Origin: an uncultured Endomicrobiia bacterium
GTDB taxonomy: Bacteria; Elusimicrobiota; Endomicrobiia; Endomicrobiales; Endomicrobiaceae
DNA length: 64,000 nucleotides
Reading direction: 5' to 3'
NCBI GenBank assembly: GCA_938040055.1
Contig: CALHWY010000012.1
Span: 124,001-188,000, forward strand
Shown here piece by piece: positions 43,355 through 52,958 of this stretch. Both the position numbers and the translations under genes were made by a program. Position 1 is the stretch's first letter. Each line of letters starts with the position of its first letter. The notes under the pieces were generated by a model. That model searched no databases and was not told where the DNA came from. It saw only the letters and a program-made list of their open reading frames with translations.

Positions 43355-43460
43355 AATTTTATTGTCTGCGTTTATACCGCCGCAGCGCCGTTTTTTTTAA
43401 AACGCTTTTTTTAAAAAAATATATATAATAAGCGTATATAGACGCTTGGAGGAGGAAAAT

Positions 43461-44372
43461 ATGAAAAAAACGACCGTCCTGATAATATGCCTGCTTTTAC
43501 CGTTTTCAGCGGGATTGGCGCGTGAAAGAAAAGATAAAAACGCCGCGGGAGACGGCGGAAATTTTTCCTGGCACAGATCCGGCGCGCAAAATCATAGCGG
43601 GAGAATTTCCGGAAATGATATAACGGACAATGCTTTGCGGTTCGCAAAAAACGGCGCAAGAGCAAACCGTAAAAACATGAGTGCGGACCGGCATACTTTT
43701 CAAAAAAGAGGCGGCAGAGACAACTGGGTATGGCATCATCCGCGCAAAGACAAACCCGCGCGCAGATATTACAGGCCTTCAACTTACTGTCCTTATTCGT
43801 ATTATTACTACAGGCCCTCAGGCGGCGCCCGTATAAGGCTGTCTTTCTTTCCGTTCAGGAATATGTCGGTTTCATACGGTTACGGATATAATTACGATTA
43901 TTACCGCTATTATCCTTATTATGCTTGGGCGGCCGCGTACAATACCTATAATAATTATTCGGGCTTCGGAAGCGAAAAACTGTCGGCGGACCGTACTTTT
44001 CTGGAAAAAGACGAACAGGACGAGCAGGCCGATGACGATGAGGCTTTTGACATAAACAGGATAAAGATCCGCAAAACAAGGCTTATAACCGGAAACGGCG
44101 GAAATTCGATAGGATTTGAAATTAACAATGCTTCGGCTTATCATATCGCGGCGGTCACATTTAAAATTACCGTAAGAGCCGCGGACTCCGCGCAAAGCAG
44201 AGGCGGAATCTTTTATAAGCTTGAAAAGGTTCTGCGTCCGGGACAGGCGCGGTTTTACAAAATGCCGATTGACGAACTCAATCTGAGCATTCCGGAAACA
44301 TATGCCGTTTTTGCCGATTTGGAAAGCATTATCTCTTCTTGCGGCGAAACCGTTTCCGCGCAAGAAGATTAA
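43461..44372 (+). CDS. Exported Tyr-rich protein of unknown function
   Basis: 303 residues; ATG 43461 follows a perfect GGAGGAGG. A TATAAT at 43424-43429 in an AT-rich stretch is a likely -10. A signal peptide (MKKTTVLIICLLLPFSAGLA) is followed by a disordered charged part, then a Tyr/Gly/Pro-rich block (TYCPYSYYYYRPSG ... YGYGYNYDYYRYYPYYAW, residues about 110-155) with over twenty Tyr residues, and a beta-rich end (NSIGFEINNASAYHIAAVTFKITV). No family is recognised. The Tyr block suggests a structural or surface role. Confidence 0.7.
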   Translation: MKKTTVLIICLLLPFSAGLARERKDKNAAGDGGNFSWHRSGAQNHSGRISGNDITDNALRFAKNGARANRKNMSADRHTFQKRGGRDNWVWHHPRKDKPARRYYRPSTYCPYSYYYYRPSGGARIRLSFFPFRNMSVSYGYGYNYDYYRYYPYYAWAAAYNTYNNYSGFGSEKLSADRTFLEKDEQDEQADDDEAFDINRIKIRKTRLITGNGGNSIGFEINNASAYHIAAVTFKITVRAADSAQSRGGIFYKLEKVLRPGQARFYKMPIDELNLSIPETYAVFADLESIISSCGETVSAQED

Positions 44373-44411
44373 CGCAAAATCATCCCGAAACGCGAAAAGA
44401 AAAGCGCGCGC

Positions 44412-44453
44412 AAAGACAAAGAAATATCGCGCTATGCGAAATGTCTTTTTTTT
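44412..44453 (+). terminator. Intrinsic terminator after the Tyr-rich gene
   Basis: AAAGACA (44412-44418) pairs with TGTCTTT (44442-44448) with an inner TCGC/GCGA hairpin (44427-44439), then a run of T. It lies 40 bases after the stop codon. The 44373-44606 gap has nothing else notable. Confidence 0.55.
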
Positions 44454-44606
44454 GCGCCTTTTTTAACGCGTCCTGCGGTTAAAAATGAAAATCCGTTAAA
44501 AACGCGGATAAAAATCATATAAACGGATTAAAGCGGAAATATTTTAAACCCGCGTTATAAAAAATAAAATACCTGCGTTTTGGAAAAAAGATTTGGCGGC
44601 CATGCA

Positions 44607-45686
44607 TTATTTTTTTATGCGGATAAGAAGAACAAGTCCCGCGGAAAAGAAAATGAAGTTCGCAAGCCACGCCGACATAAAGGGAGAAAGAATGGCGTTT
44701 TCTCCGAGCGATTGGGTAACGGCCTGCACGCCCCAGTAAACGAAAGAGGCCGCCAGAGCGAGCGTAAAACTCAATATTTTGCCGAATCTTGGGCCTATCC
44801 CGAGGGCGAAAGGAATGCCCATCATCATAACTATAAGATGGCAGAAAACCGAAGCATAACGAATATTAAGCGCGATCTTTTCTTTTAAAGCGCTTTTGCC
44901 GAACATCTGGAGCTGGTTTATGTATTTGCCGAAATCATAAGTGTTCATCGTTTCATAGCGCATTTTTTTGAAAGCGAAATCATACGGTTTTAAATGTATT
45001 CCCGAATCGTATTCCTTAAAATACTTTTCATTCCACAGCGCCGCCGCGAACTCTCTTTCCACGCCGTTTTTAAGAATCCATGTTTTGTTTTTCCAGACGC
45101 CTTCTTCGGCGAGAATAAGTTTTTCTATATAAAAATCTTCGCTGTATTTCTCCACTATTATGTCTTTCATCAGTTTTTCGCCGGTATTCATCCAGCCTGC
45201 CGTCATACGGACATTGCCCGGAAGGGAAACTATAAGATTTTTAAATTCCGTCTGGACTTTAATCTCTTCTTTTTGTATCTTTTCTTTTTTTATCTTTTCG
45301 TTAAAGATGGAGGTTTTGGGAATTACAAGCTCCCTTGCGGCAAAATCAAAGCCTCCTATCAGAATGCCGGCCGCCATAAAAAGCGCTATAATTCTCCACA
45401 TATTTATTCCCGCCGCTTTCATGGCGGTTATTTCATTTTTTTTTGCAAAATCCCCCAGAGAAAATAAAAGAGCCAAAAGAGTGGCCACGGGAAGCACCTG
45501 TATTATCCACCAGGGAATATTTGAAGCGAGATGCTGTATGACTATCAGGAAAGGAGTTTTGTTTTCCATATAAAAACTGAGCTGTCTGAACAGTTCCGAA
45601 ATCAAAACTATAAAACCGAAAGCCAGAGCCGTAAAAGAAAATACGGAAAAAAATTTTTTGCTTACGTACAAGTATAAAATCTTCAT
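44607..45686 (-). CDS. lptG: LPS export permease, LptG type
   Basis: 359 residues, YjgP/YjgQ family. Three membrane helices near the N-terminus (VFSFTALAFGFIVLISELF, IIQVLPVATLLALLFSLG, IIALFMAAGILIGGFDFA), the coupling segment KKNEITAMKAAGI, a periplasmic beta-jellyroll in the middle (LIVSLPGNVRMTAG ... WILKNGVEREFA) and three C-terminal helices (YASVFCHLIVMMMGIPFALGIG). With LptF and the LptB ATPase it pulls LPS from the inner membrane. The start overlaps the lptF stop by one base (TAATG). LptB, LptA and LptC genes are not in the window. Confidence 0.9.
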   Translation of the reverse strand: MKILYLYVSKKFFSVFSFTALAFGFIVLISELFRQLSFYMENKTPFLIVIQHLASNIPWWIIQVLPVATLLALLFSLGDFAKKNEITAMKAAGINMWRIIALFMAAGILIGGFDFAARELVIPKTSIFNEKIKKEKIQKEEIKVQTEFKNLIVSLPGNVRMTAGWMNTGEKLMKDIIVEKYSEDFYIEKLILAEEGVWKNKTWILKNGVEREFAAALWNEKYFKEYDSGIHLKPYDFAFKKMRYETMNTYDFGKYINQLQMFGKSALKEKIALNIRYASVFCHLIVMMMGIPFALGIGPRFGKILSFTLALAASFVYWGVQAVTQSLGENAILSPFMSAWLANFIFFSAGLVLLIRIKK

Positions 45687-46831
45687 TATTTTTTTACCAT
45701 TTTAAAAAATAACGCGGCTCCGGCGGCGGAAACCGTTAAATTCGGCAGCCACATTATGAATTTAGGATCGGCATAATTTTTTTCGCTCAGATTCATAGCT
45801 ATTACAAGCAGCATATAATATACGAAAATAACTCCCAGACTCATCCCGAATCCTATCGCCTTTCCGCCTTTGCCCGCCATTATTCCTACGGGAACCGCCG
45901 CGAGCACGAAAGCTATCGGGGCAATGGCGAGTATCCATCTCAGCCAGAATTCGATGGCATATACCGCATAAGGGAGTTTCTGCTGTTTATACTGTTGTAT
46001 GGTGCGCAGTATTTCGGCGGAAGAAAGCTGCTGCATTGTGGTATTGTTCGCTTTTTTCGCGTCCGCGAGAGGAATAAAAAAAGTATATGATTTGAAAGTC
46101 AGATGTATCATATTTTTTATATCGGAAGGATTCGCCCTTTGCCAGTAACCGTTGAAAAGCTTCATCTGCACGCCCGCCGGATATACCTTCACGCAGGCGG
46201 AAGAAGCGGCTATGCGCCATGTGCCCTGATTGCCGGAGAACGCTCCGCTTTCTTTTTTTTCATCATAGCCCGCGGCGCCGTTGTCCTCTTTTTCGAATCT
46301 GTAAATATTAACTCCGTACATGGAATTGTCAAGACTGTCGACTTTATTCGCGTATATCTGGTATTCTCCCAGCTTTATTATGCTTTTTTCGTCGAATCTT
46401 ACCAGAGGGCGCTTCATTATTATCTCTTCAAACAGACTGCGGAAATTGCCGTGCATTGAAGGAGACCAGAAATGATTGAAAAAGATCAAAAAGACGGAAA
46501 TAAAGGCAACAAAAAGAATTACGGGAAGAGAAAGGGTTTTATAATCGCTGCCGGTAGCTTTCATGGCGGTGATCTCATTGTCTTCCGAAAGCCTTCCGTA
46601 AGCTATAAGGACGCCGAAAAGAACGGCCATCGGCACGGCAAGAGTAAGTATATTGGGAAGAATAAATATGAAAAGTTTTATTACAAGCCACAAGGCCACT
46701 CCTTTGGAAAGAAAAAGGTCAACAAGCTGGAAGACCTGATCCAGAAGAAGAAGCATTGAAAAAACAGTCAGTCCGAAAAGGAATGATCCGCAAAACTCTT
46801 TTATAATGTATATGTGAAGTTTTTTTATCAT
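45686..46831 (-). CDS. lptF: LPS export permease, LptF type
   Basis: 381 residues, same fold as the downstream gene product. Membrane helices lie at about 12-34, 50-75, 95-115 and near the C-terminus (RWILAIAPIAFVLAAVPVGIMAG, GMSLGVIFVYYMLLVIAMNL). The coupling segment is LSEDNEITAMKATGSDY. A middle jellyroll domain carries EYQIYANKVDSLDNSMYGV. A TATAAT (minus strand, 46845-46850) only 14 bases before the ATG implies a very short leader, and no Shine-Dalgarno site is present. lptF and lptG form one operon. Confidence 0.9.
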   Translation of the reverse strand: MIKKLHIYIIKEFCGSFLFGLTVFSMLLLLDQVFQLVDLFLSKGVALWLVIKLFIFILPNILTLAVPMAVLFGVLIAYGRLSEDNEITAMKATGSDYKTLSLPVILFVAFISVFLIFFNHFWSPSMHGNFRSLFEEIIMKRPLVRFDEKSIIKLGEYQIYANKVDSLDNSMYGVNIYRFEKEDNGAAGYDEKKESGAFSGNQGTWRIAASSACVKVYPAGVQMKLFNGYWQRANPSDIKNMIHLTFKSYTFFIPLADAKKANNTTMQQLSSAEILRTIQQYKQQKLPYAVYAIEFWLRWILAIAPIAFVLAAVPVGIMAGKGGKAIGFGMSLGVIFVYYMLLVIAMNLSEKNYADPKFIMWLPNLTVSAAGAALFFKMVKK

Positions 46832-47579
46832 AATTTAATGCAAAATTATATCAAAAATTTATGGAAAAATGAATAAGAATTTAATATAATCCGAAATATG
46901 CGGCCTCTGCAAAACGCATAATCGAAAAAAGCGGGGTTTAGTCTTTTAAAAAAGATTTTTAATGCCAAAGCGCGGCAAAATTATGTCTTAAATATTTCTT
47001 TGCGGCAAAAGATAAAAGCGCAAAAGCATATTTTTTTAAGTTTACTTTTGTATATTAAAAATCCGCGGGAAGCGTTTTGTTTTTTAAGCAATTCTTAAAG
47101 GCTTCGGTAAAAAAAACGCCTGAAGCGTAAAATGTTTTTATATTAAAATGCGGAAAAACGGATAAATGCGGATAAAAAACTCAAAAAAAAACGGGAAAAT
47201 TTTCTTTTTTGAACTCTTTGACGAAAAATCCGGGTTCAAAAACGCTTTTAATGCGCTTTGGCTAAATGCCGGCGGCAATAATAAACGATGCCTGAAAATG
47301 ACATTTAAACCGGACTCTCCGGCGCAGTTTATTTCAAAGCTGGTGAATATGGGCCGGGATATTTGTTATGAAATACCGCCTGTCCGGATGTTTAAAACGG
47401 CGCGGGCGGATTCCGACGCGCCGGCCGGAAATTTCCGGAGGATAAATGAAACGTAATGCCATACGGGAAACGGATCTGAAAAGAAGCGATATCCGCGTTA
47501 TTGCCGGTTTTAAGTTTGAAAGAAGATAAAATACGCTCAGCCCGCGGCGCTTAAAGTTTTATATATCGCCGTCAAAAAA
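46832..47579. other. 748-base gap, no convincing gene
   Basis: AT-rich with many short A- and T-runs and GCGG-type motifs. One frame (47166-47456, plus) codes for 96 residues but has no ribosome site and a composition unlike neighbouring genes; it is judged unlikely. The gap separates the minus-strand lptFG operon from the plus-strand SprA-like gene, so promoters for both should lie here; only the lptF TATAAT is clear. Confidence 0.5.
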
Positions 47580-50500
47580 ATGAAATTTATTAAAACCGTT
47601 CTACCTTTATTTTTTCTTTTCTTTTCCGCCGTCTGCGCGGCGGATTACAGTCCCGCGGCTAAAAAGAAATATTCGCTTTTTGACCGGGAAGACGAAATAT
47701 ACCGGCAGTTTGACGATTACGGCGCCGTCTATGACGCCGATGAAACCGGAAATTTTTCGGCTTACGGCGCGGCCGTTTCGGACGCGGACGGACTTCCCGT
47801 AACCGTGCAGGAAATTGCGGGTCTGCAAGCGCTTGGTTATCTTGAAGGGGGGAGTTCTGTCGGCAAGTACGGATATTCGCCGGAAAGGTGGAAAAAGAAA
47901 GACGAACTTCCCGCGGATTACGGCAAACCTTCCCCGCCCGAAAAGGTTCCCGCCCCGCCTGAAGTTCTGCCTCCGGGAATAACGGCCGAGCTGCCTTTCG
48001 AATCCAGTCTTTCGCTTTCGGGAAGAAAACTCATAGGAATAGAATACTCCGCGCGCAAATATGACAGGGAAGAAGACGGCAAACGAAAGAATACTTCTTC
48101 GCTCAAGATGGAGCAGGAACTGCAGATGCGCGTTTTCGGAAGTGTGGGAAAAAGGCTTAACATAAATGTCGATTATGACGATACGGCGGACAAAAAAGAC
48201 ATTTCTCTCGTATACACGGGAGAACCCGACGAATTCGTGCAGAAAGCGGCTTTCGGGGACATATCCGTTTCTCTTCCGTCTACGGAGTTTAGCGGATATT
48301 CCAAAGAACTTTTCGGGCTGAAAGTCGACACCAGATATAAAACTTTTACGCTGGATTCTTTTTTCAGCAAAACCAAAGGGGCTTCCGAAAAGAAGCGTTT
48401 TGAAGGGAACTCCCAGATGGAAAGAAAAACGATAGCCGACACGGCATATATGCGCTTAAAATATTTTTCCATTAAAGATCCGGCAAATCCCGGAGCGCCT
48501 GCGATAAAAGCCGGGACGGCGAAAGTGTATATGGACTATCAAAGAACGGATCCGCGCTTTAATATATCCATAACTACCGGCACTTCCCTTAACTTTTTAA
48601 AAAATCCCGTGATTCCCGCGAACGAATACAGAGGCAATTTCGTTCTTCTCGCCGCCGGACAGGATTATACCATCGATTACAACAAAGGGATAATCGTTTT
48701 TAGAAACCAGCTTGCCGGCAATTACGTGGTCGCGCTGGATTACCAGTATGTCGACAATACGTGGCTTAGTCCCGACGGCAGGCCTTTGATCATAAAAGAC
48801 GCCAACAATACTTACGATCCGGCAACTGGGCATTCAACGGAGCTGAAAACTTATTATAATCTCGGAAATCTCAAGATCACGCGCGACAACGGAAGAGGCA
48901 ATTTCATACTGGAAGTAAAAGATCTTAACGGCGATACCCCCGCGCGGATAAATCCGGGAAACAAACCCGTTCCGAAATATCCCGCCACGATTTCCGTGGA
49001 CTTTGAAAACGGGGTATTCAATCTCGTCCCGGCCGACGGGCAGCCTTTGGCCGACGATCTCTACACTCTTAACAATCACAGGTATAATTTTATAACGGAA
49101 TACCAGTATGCCGTTAAGATTCTTACACTTCGTCCGGGAATTGTGCCTAAGTCCGAAAAGGTTGTTATCGACGGCCGCGTTTTATCTGCGAATACCGACT
49201 ATATTATCGATTACGACATAGGCATATTGACGATAATTAATGAAAGCCTGATAAACGCCTCTTCGGTTATCGACGTTTCATACGACTATTCCTTGTTAGG
49301 CGCCGCCGCAGAATCTACTCTTGTGGGAGCCCGCGCAAACTGGAACCTTACAAACAATATAAGCGCGGGAGGGAGTTTTCTTTATGATTTTTCCGCCAAA
49401 GGATCGTCTCTGCCCGATATAAGAAGCACTCCTTCAAGCCTTATGGCGGCGGAAGGGGACGTCAAAGTGACGGATCTGAAAATCGAAGCTCTTAATATGA
49501 CCGTAAACGCGGCTGCCGAATACGCGGCAAGTTCCCGGGACGGCAATACTTCAGGAAAAGCTTTGATAGATTCGTTTGACAGCGCGGTTTATGAAGACAA
49601 TGCCAGACTTATTGACGAAAGTTGGTTTCATTGTGCCGACAAATTTCCCGCCACGGACAGATTTCTGCGCGAACTTTCCTGGAAAAGTCATGATATTTAC
49701 ATAAAAGAAATAAGCCCGGAACTGGAGATGACCGACGGACAAAAACAGCTTGTTCTTGAACTAAATTATGATCTCAGCACCAGATCGCAGATAGCCGTGG
49801 CGCAGAAACTTTCGGTTTCAGGCTATGATTTTTCAAAGAAACTTTATATGGAAGTATGGATAAAGGGAGACGGCAAGGGGGCAAAATTCGCGATAGATTA
49901 CGCCTCTTCCATAAGCGAAAAAACCGATACGGCTGTCAGAACCGCTCTCTACACCGAAGATAAAGACGGCAACGGAATAATAAGCCCTTGGGAAGATACC
50001 GGGCAGCAGTGGCATAATCCCGACTCGACGGTGTCTCTTATAGGCGCGCATAACGGAAAACTTGATACGGAAGATCTAAACGGCAACGGAATTCTGGATA
50101 CGCTTGAAGACATCGCGGGAGGAATAGATTTGAGCGCCCCCGGCGCCTCTGTAACTGATGAAAACTCGATAGCGCACACTTCCATAGACTGGACGGGCTG
50201 GAAAAGATTTAAGATACCGCTGGATATGAGTTCTCCGGAAAACTGGAAAAATATAAGGATTGTCCGCTTAAGAATCATAAAAAACGGAGGCGGACAGTCC
50301 GGCAAAATAGTCATAGGAAAGATTGCGATAGCTGGCAATAGATGGGAAAAAACCGACGCGGATCCGCAAAATACCGTTTCTTCAATAGGGGTGTCGGATC
50401 CCGGCTATATTTCTCTTCTGTCGAATTCATACTATCAGGAACTTTACGGCACGGATAAAAATACAAAAAAAGACGAAAGGGCTTTAAGCGTGCGGTATAT

Positions 50501-52904
50501 GTCGGCCAGCACGGTAAAATCGGTATACGCGGGCGACCCTCTGGACATTTCAAAATACGACGGCATACGCTTTTTCGTTTTTCCCAAAAACATACGTCCC
50601 GGAGATGAAATCATTTTCCGCGCGGGCGGAAACGAAGACAATTATTTTGAATACAGGCTTCCTCTTCTCGCCGCGGACGCCGGAAAATGGAAACTGGTTA
50701 AAATAGAGCAGAAAGGGCAGGGAAGAGCTTCGAAATGGAGTTCTTCCGATCCGGCAGCGGTGATAAGCGTTTCGGGAACTCCTTCTCTTGAAAAGATCTC
50801 GCAGATAACGGTAGGAGTAATACCCAACGGCATTCCCCCGATTGCGGGCGAAATATGGTTTAACGAAATACATGTCACGGGAAGCAAAAAGACCAAAGGA
50901 ACGGCTTGGCGCGCCGGGGGAAATATAAGGTGGAACGGTTCGGCAATGATAGGCGCGGTAACTGTCGGCGCCGACAGAAAAGCGGTTGACAGGGATTTCC
51001 AGACCGTTTCGGCCGGAATTTACAACAGAGATTATCTTGAAGACAATGCTTATATTTATTTTGACGGCTTTAAAACCGCTTCCCGCACGATTCTTCCCGT
51101 GAAAGCGCGCCTTTCAAAAACAAAAAGCGTGACCGCGGACGCGGCCGGCAACGCTTCAAACCTCATTTCAATAAAAGAAGAGGGAACGGTAGTGACCTAT
51201 TGCGGCTCGGGAGAGGCTTTGCTTGATCCGGGCGTCGACTTCCCGAAACTGTTCGCGAGATATTCCCGCTGCATCACCGACACTTCCAAACTGCAAAGGC
51301 TTGAAGACAAGGAAACTTTAACGGGCTCTCTTGTTTACAATAATCCGCTCATTTTTCCTTTGTTGCCGTCAAACATAACGGCGAATGCCGCCATGTCCAA
51401 TTCTTATTATAAAGTTTATCCTTCAACGCCGGTGGCGGATTCGGACGCCTTTTTGGGACTTGACGCTTTTAAAACCTATATGGATATGGAACAATACCAT
51501 ACCCTTGAAAAAACGGAAATGTTCGCCGTCAAGCTGCCTTTTAAATTTTCAAAAGGCATTGTTTTTTCTCCTTCATATCTGATAGACAGGGCAAAGGAAA
51601 AAAACAGGGATTTTACCGAGGAAATAGAATATAATAAAACGCTCAACCAGACAATAGGCGCAAGCTTGGTATTGGGAATAACGAGCTGGTTCAGCCCGAC
51701 TCTTACTTACAGCATAAACACGAAAGAAAATTATAATGTCAATTCAAGCACGGATCCGGGCAATATTATCATTCCGGGACAAAAAAAATACGTGGAAAGA
51801 AACGGAACGGGGGAAATTTCGTGGAATCTCAACGCCTATGATATAGCTTCCGCTCCTTATCTGAAAAGTCTCGTGTTTTCCGCTTATTACAAACTTCAGG
51901 ACAGCGACTCTTACGACAATGTCGACAAAGAATTCGATTCTATAGGTTTTGCCTCGGACAAAATCTGGATAAGAAAAAACAATCTTATGGAGATTCGCCC
52001 TTCATATTCGACTAATTCTTATGTAGTTAAAAGCATTCTCAACAGAGACGACATAAAAATAAACGGAAGATATGCGCCTTTTGAAGCTTTGAGCCTTAAA
52101 GGAAAGCTTGCTGCGCTAAACACTCTGACGGCCAATTTTACTTATAGCGAGGGCAGCGAAAATTCATATGTGACCGGAACGGTAAAAGACGTCTACACGC
52201 GCATATGGCCGGAACTTCTGATCGGCATGTCGGGCATAGAAAGCTTTTTCGGGGAAATAGCATGGATGAGCGATACCCAGATGAACTTGAGATTCCATAA
52301 TAAGCATATCACGACATACGGCATCTCAAGAGCTTATGACATTATGTACGGTTTTGACTACAGATGCAAAATTTCAAAAAAACTGGATTTTTATTTTGCT
52401 CTCGAAAATACCGATAGGGATGAAAAGGAGTACGGCACGGAGAAACGCCTTTCCGAAGGGCTTGCGAAAAAAATTACAGGGCAGGGGGCTTTCGATTTGG
52501 GCAAATGGCGCTTTAGCCTGCGTTATGAAAATGAACAGCAGTGGCAGAAAAAAGCCGACGGGAAATACGCGAGCCGGATATTAAGAAACAGTTATTTGGG
52601 ACAGATAAATTCGGATTTGACTTTTCCTTCGGGCATAAAAATACCGGTTATCAACAAAGTTATTCCTTTAAAAAACAGAATGATATTTTTATCGAATATA
52701 AAATACATAGTTCAGGAGTCGCGGGCGAATATCGAAACCGATAATAATACCAATTACGGGGCGAATCTCAGCGCCGATTATGAAATTTCAAAATATTTCA
52801 GGGTAACGCTCGGAGCTTCGTATGACAGATTCGATTATACCTATAACCGCGAACGCAATTACACCGATATGTCGTTTATATCGAAGCTTACCATACAGTT
52901 CTGA
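47580..52904 (+). CDS. SprA-like giant outer-membrane protein
   Basis: 1774 residues. A signal peptide (MKFIKTVLPLFFLFFSAVCAADYS) is followed by a Pro-rich linker and a long beta protein. Segments match the pattern of the type IX secretion translocon SprA: AAFGDISVSLPSTEFSGYSKELFGLKVD and TLDSFFSKTKGAS; repeated DYTIDYNKGIIVFRN and DYIIDYDIGILTIINESLIN; STLVGARANWNLTNNISAGGSFLYDF; and a C-terminal set of beta strands ending YNRERNYTDMSFISKLTIQF with the aromatic last residue of outer-membrane barrels. SprA proteins form a very large barrel that exports folded proteins in Bacteroidota. This one is shorter than the usual about 2400. No other T9SS gene is near. Family likeness is good; role is inference. 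Confidence 0.75.
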   Translation: MKFIKTVLPLFFLFFSAVCAADYSPAAKKKYSLFDREDEIYRQFDDYGAVYDADETGNFSAYGAAVSDADGLPVTVQEIAGLQALGYLEGGSSVGKYGYSPERWKKKDELPADYGKPSPPEKVPAPPEVLPPGITAELPFESSLSLSGRKLIGIEYSARKYDREEDGKRKNTSSLKMEQELQMRVFGSVGKRLNINVDYDDTADKKDISLVYTGEPDEFVQKAAFGDISVSLPSTEFSGYSKELFGLKVDTRYKTFTLDSFFSKTKGASEKKRFEGNSQMERKTIADTAYMRLKYFSIKDPANPGAPAIKAGTAKVYMDYQRTDPRFNISITTGTSLNFLKNPVIPANEYRGNFVLLAAGQDYTIDYNKGIIVFRNQLAGNYVVALDYQYVDNTWLSPDGRPLIIKDANNTYDPATGHSTELKTYYNLGNLKITRDNGRGNFILEVKDLNGDTPARINPGNKPVPKYPATISVDFENGVFNLVPADGQPLADDLYTLNNHRYNFITEYQYAVKILTLRPGIVPKSEKVVIDGRVLSANTDYIIDYDIGILTIINESLINASSVIDVSYDYSLLGAAAESTLVGARANWNLTNNISAGGSFLYDFSAKGSSLPDIRSTPSSLMAAEGDVKVTDLKIEALNMTVNAAAEYAASSRDGNTSGKALIDSFDSAVYEDNARLIDESWFHCADKFPATDRFLRELSWKSHDIYIKEISPELEMTDGQKQLVLELNYDLSTRSQIAVAQKLSVSGYDFSKKLYMEVWIKGDGKGAKFAIDYASSISEKTDTAVRTALYTEDKDGNGIISPWEDTGQQWHNPDSTVSLIGAHNGKLDTEDLNGNGILDTLEDIAGGIDLSAPGASVTDENSIAHTSIDWTGWKRFKIPLDMSSPENWKNIRIVRLRIIKNGGGQSGKIVIGKIAIAGNRWEKTDADPQNTVSSIGVSDPGYISLLSNSYYQELYGTDKNTKKDERALSVRYMSASTVKSVYAGDPLDISKYDGIRFFVFPKNIRPGDEIIFRAGGNEDNYFEYRLPLLAADAGKWKLVKIEQKGQGRASKWSSSDPAAVISVSGTPSLEKISQITVGVIPNGIPPIAGEIWFNEIHVTGSKKTKGTAWRAGGNIRWNGSAMIGAVTVGADRKAVDRDFQTVSAGIYNRDYLEDNAYIYFDGFKTASRTILPVKARLSKTKSVTADAAGNASNLISIKEEGTVVTYCGSGEALLDPGVDFPKLFARYSRCITDTSKLQRLEDKETLTGSLVYNNPLIFPLLPSNITANAAMSNSYYKVYPSTPVADSDAFLGLDAFKTYMDMEQYHTLEKTEMFAVKLPFKFSKGIVFSPSYLIDRAKEKNRDFTEEIEYNKTLNQTIGASLVLGITSWFSPTLTYSINTKENYNVNSSTDPGNIIIPGQKKYVERNGTGEISWNLNAYDIASAPYLKSLVFSAYYKLQDSDSYDNVDKEFDSIGFASDKIWIRKNNLMEIRPSYSTNSYVVKSILNRDDIKINGRYAPFEALSLKGKLAALNTLTANFTYSEGSENSYVTGTVKDVYTRIWPELLIGMSGIESFFGEIAWMSDTQMNLRFHNKHITTYGISRAYDIMYGFDYRCKISKKLDFYFALENTDRDEKEYGTEKRLSEGLAKKITGQGAFDLGKWRFSLRYENEQQWQKKADGKYASRILRNSYLGQINSDLTFPSGIKIPVINKVIPLKNRMIFLSNIKYIVQESRANIETDNNTNYGANLSADYEISKYFRVTLGASYDRFDYTYNRERNYTDMSFISKLTIQF

Positions 52905-52958
52905 GTTTAGCCCGCAAATTTGATAAAAAACTCGCAACTTTGTTTAATATTTCCCGTT

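Noticed and set aside
47166..47456. 96-codon plus-strand frame upstream of the SprA-like gene
   Set aside because: No ribosome site, no recognisable domain, composition like the surrounding non-coding DNA.
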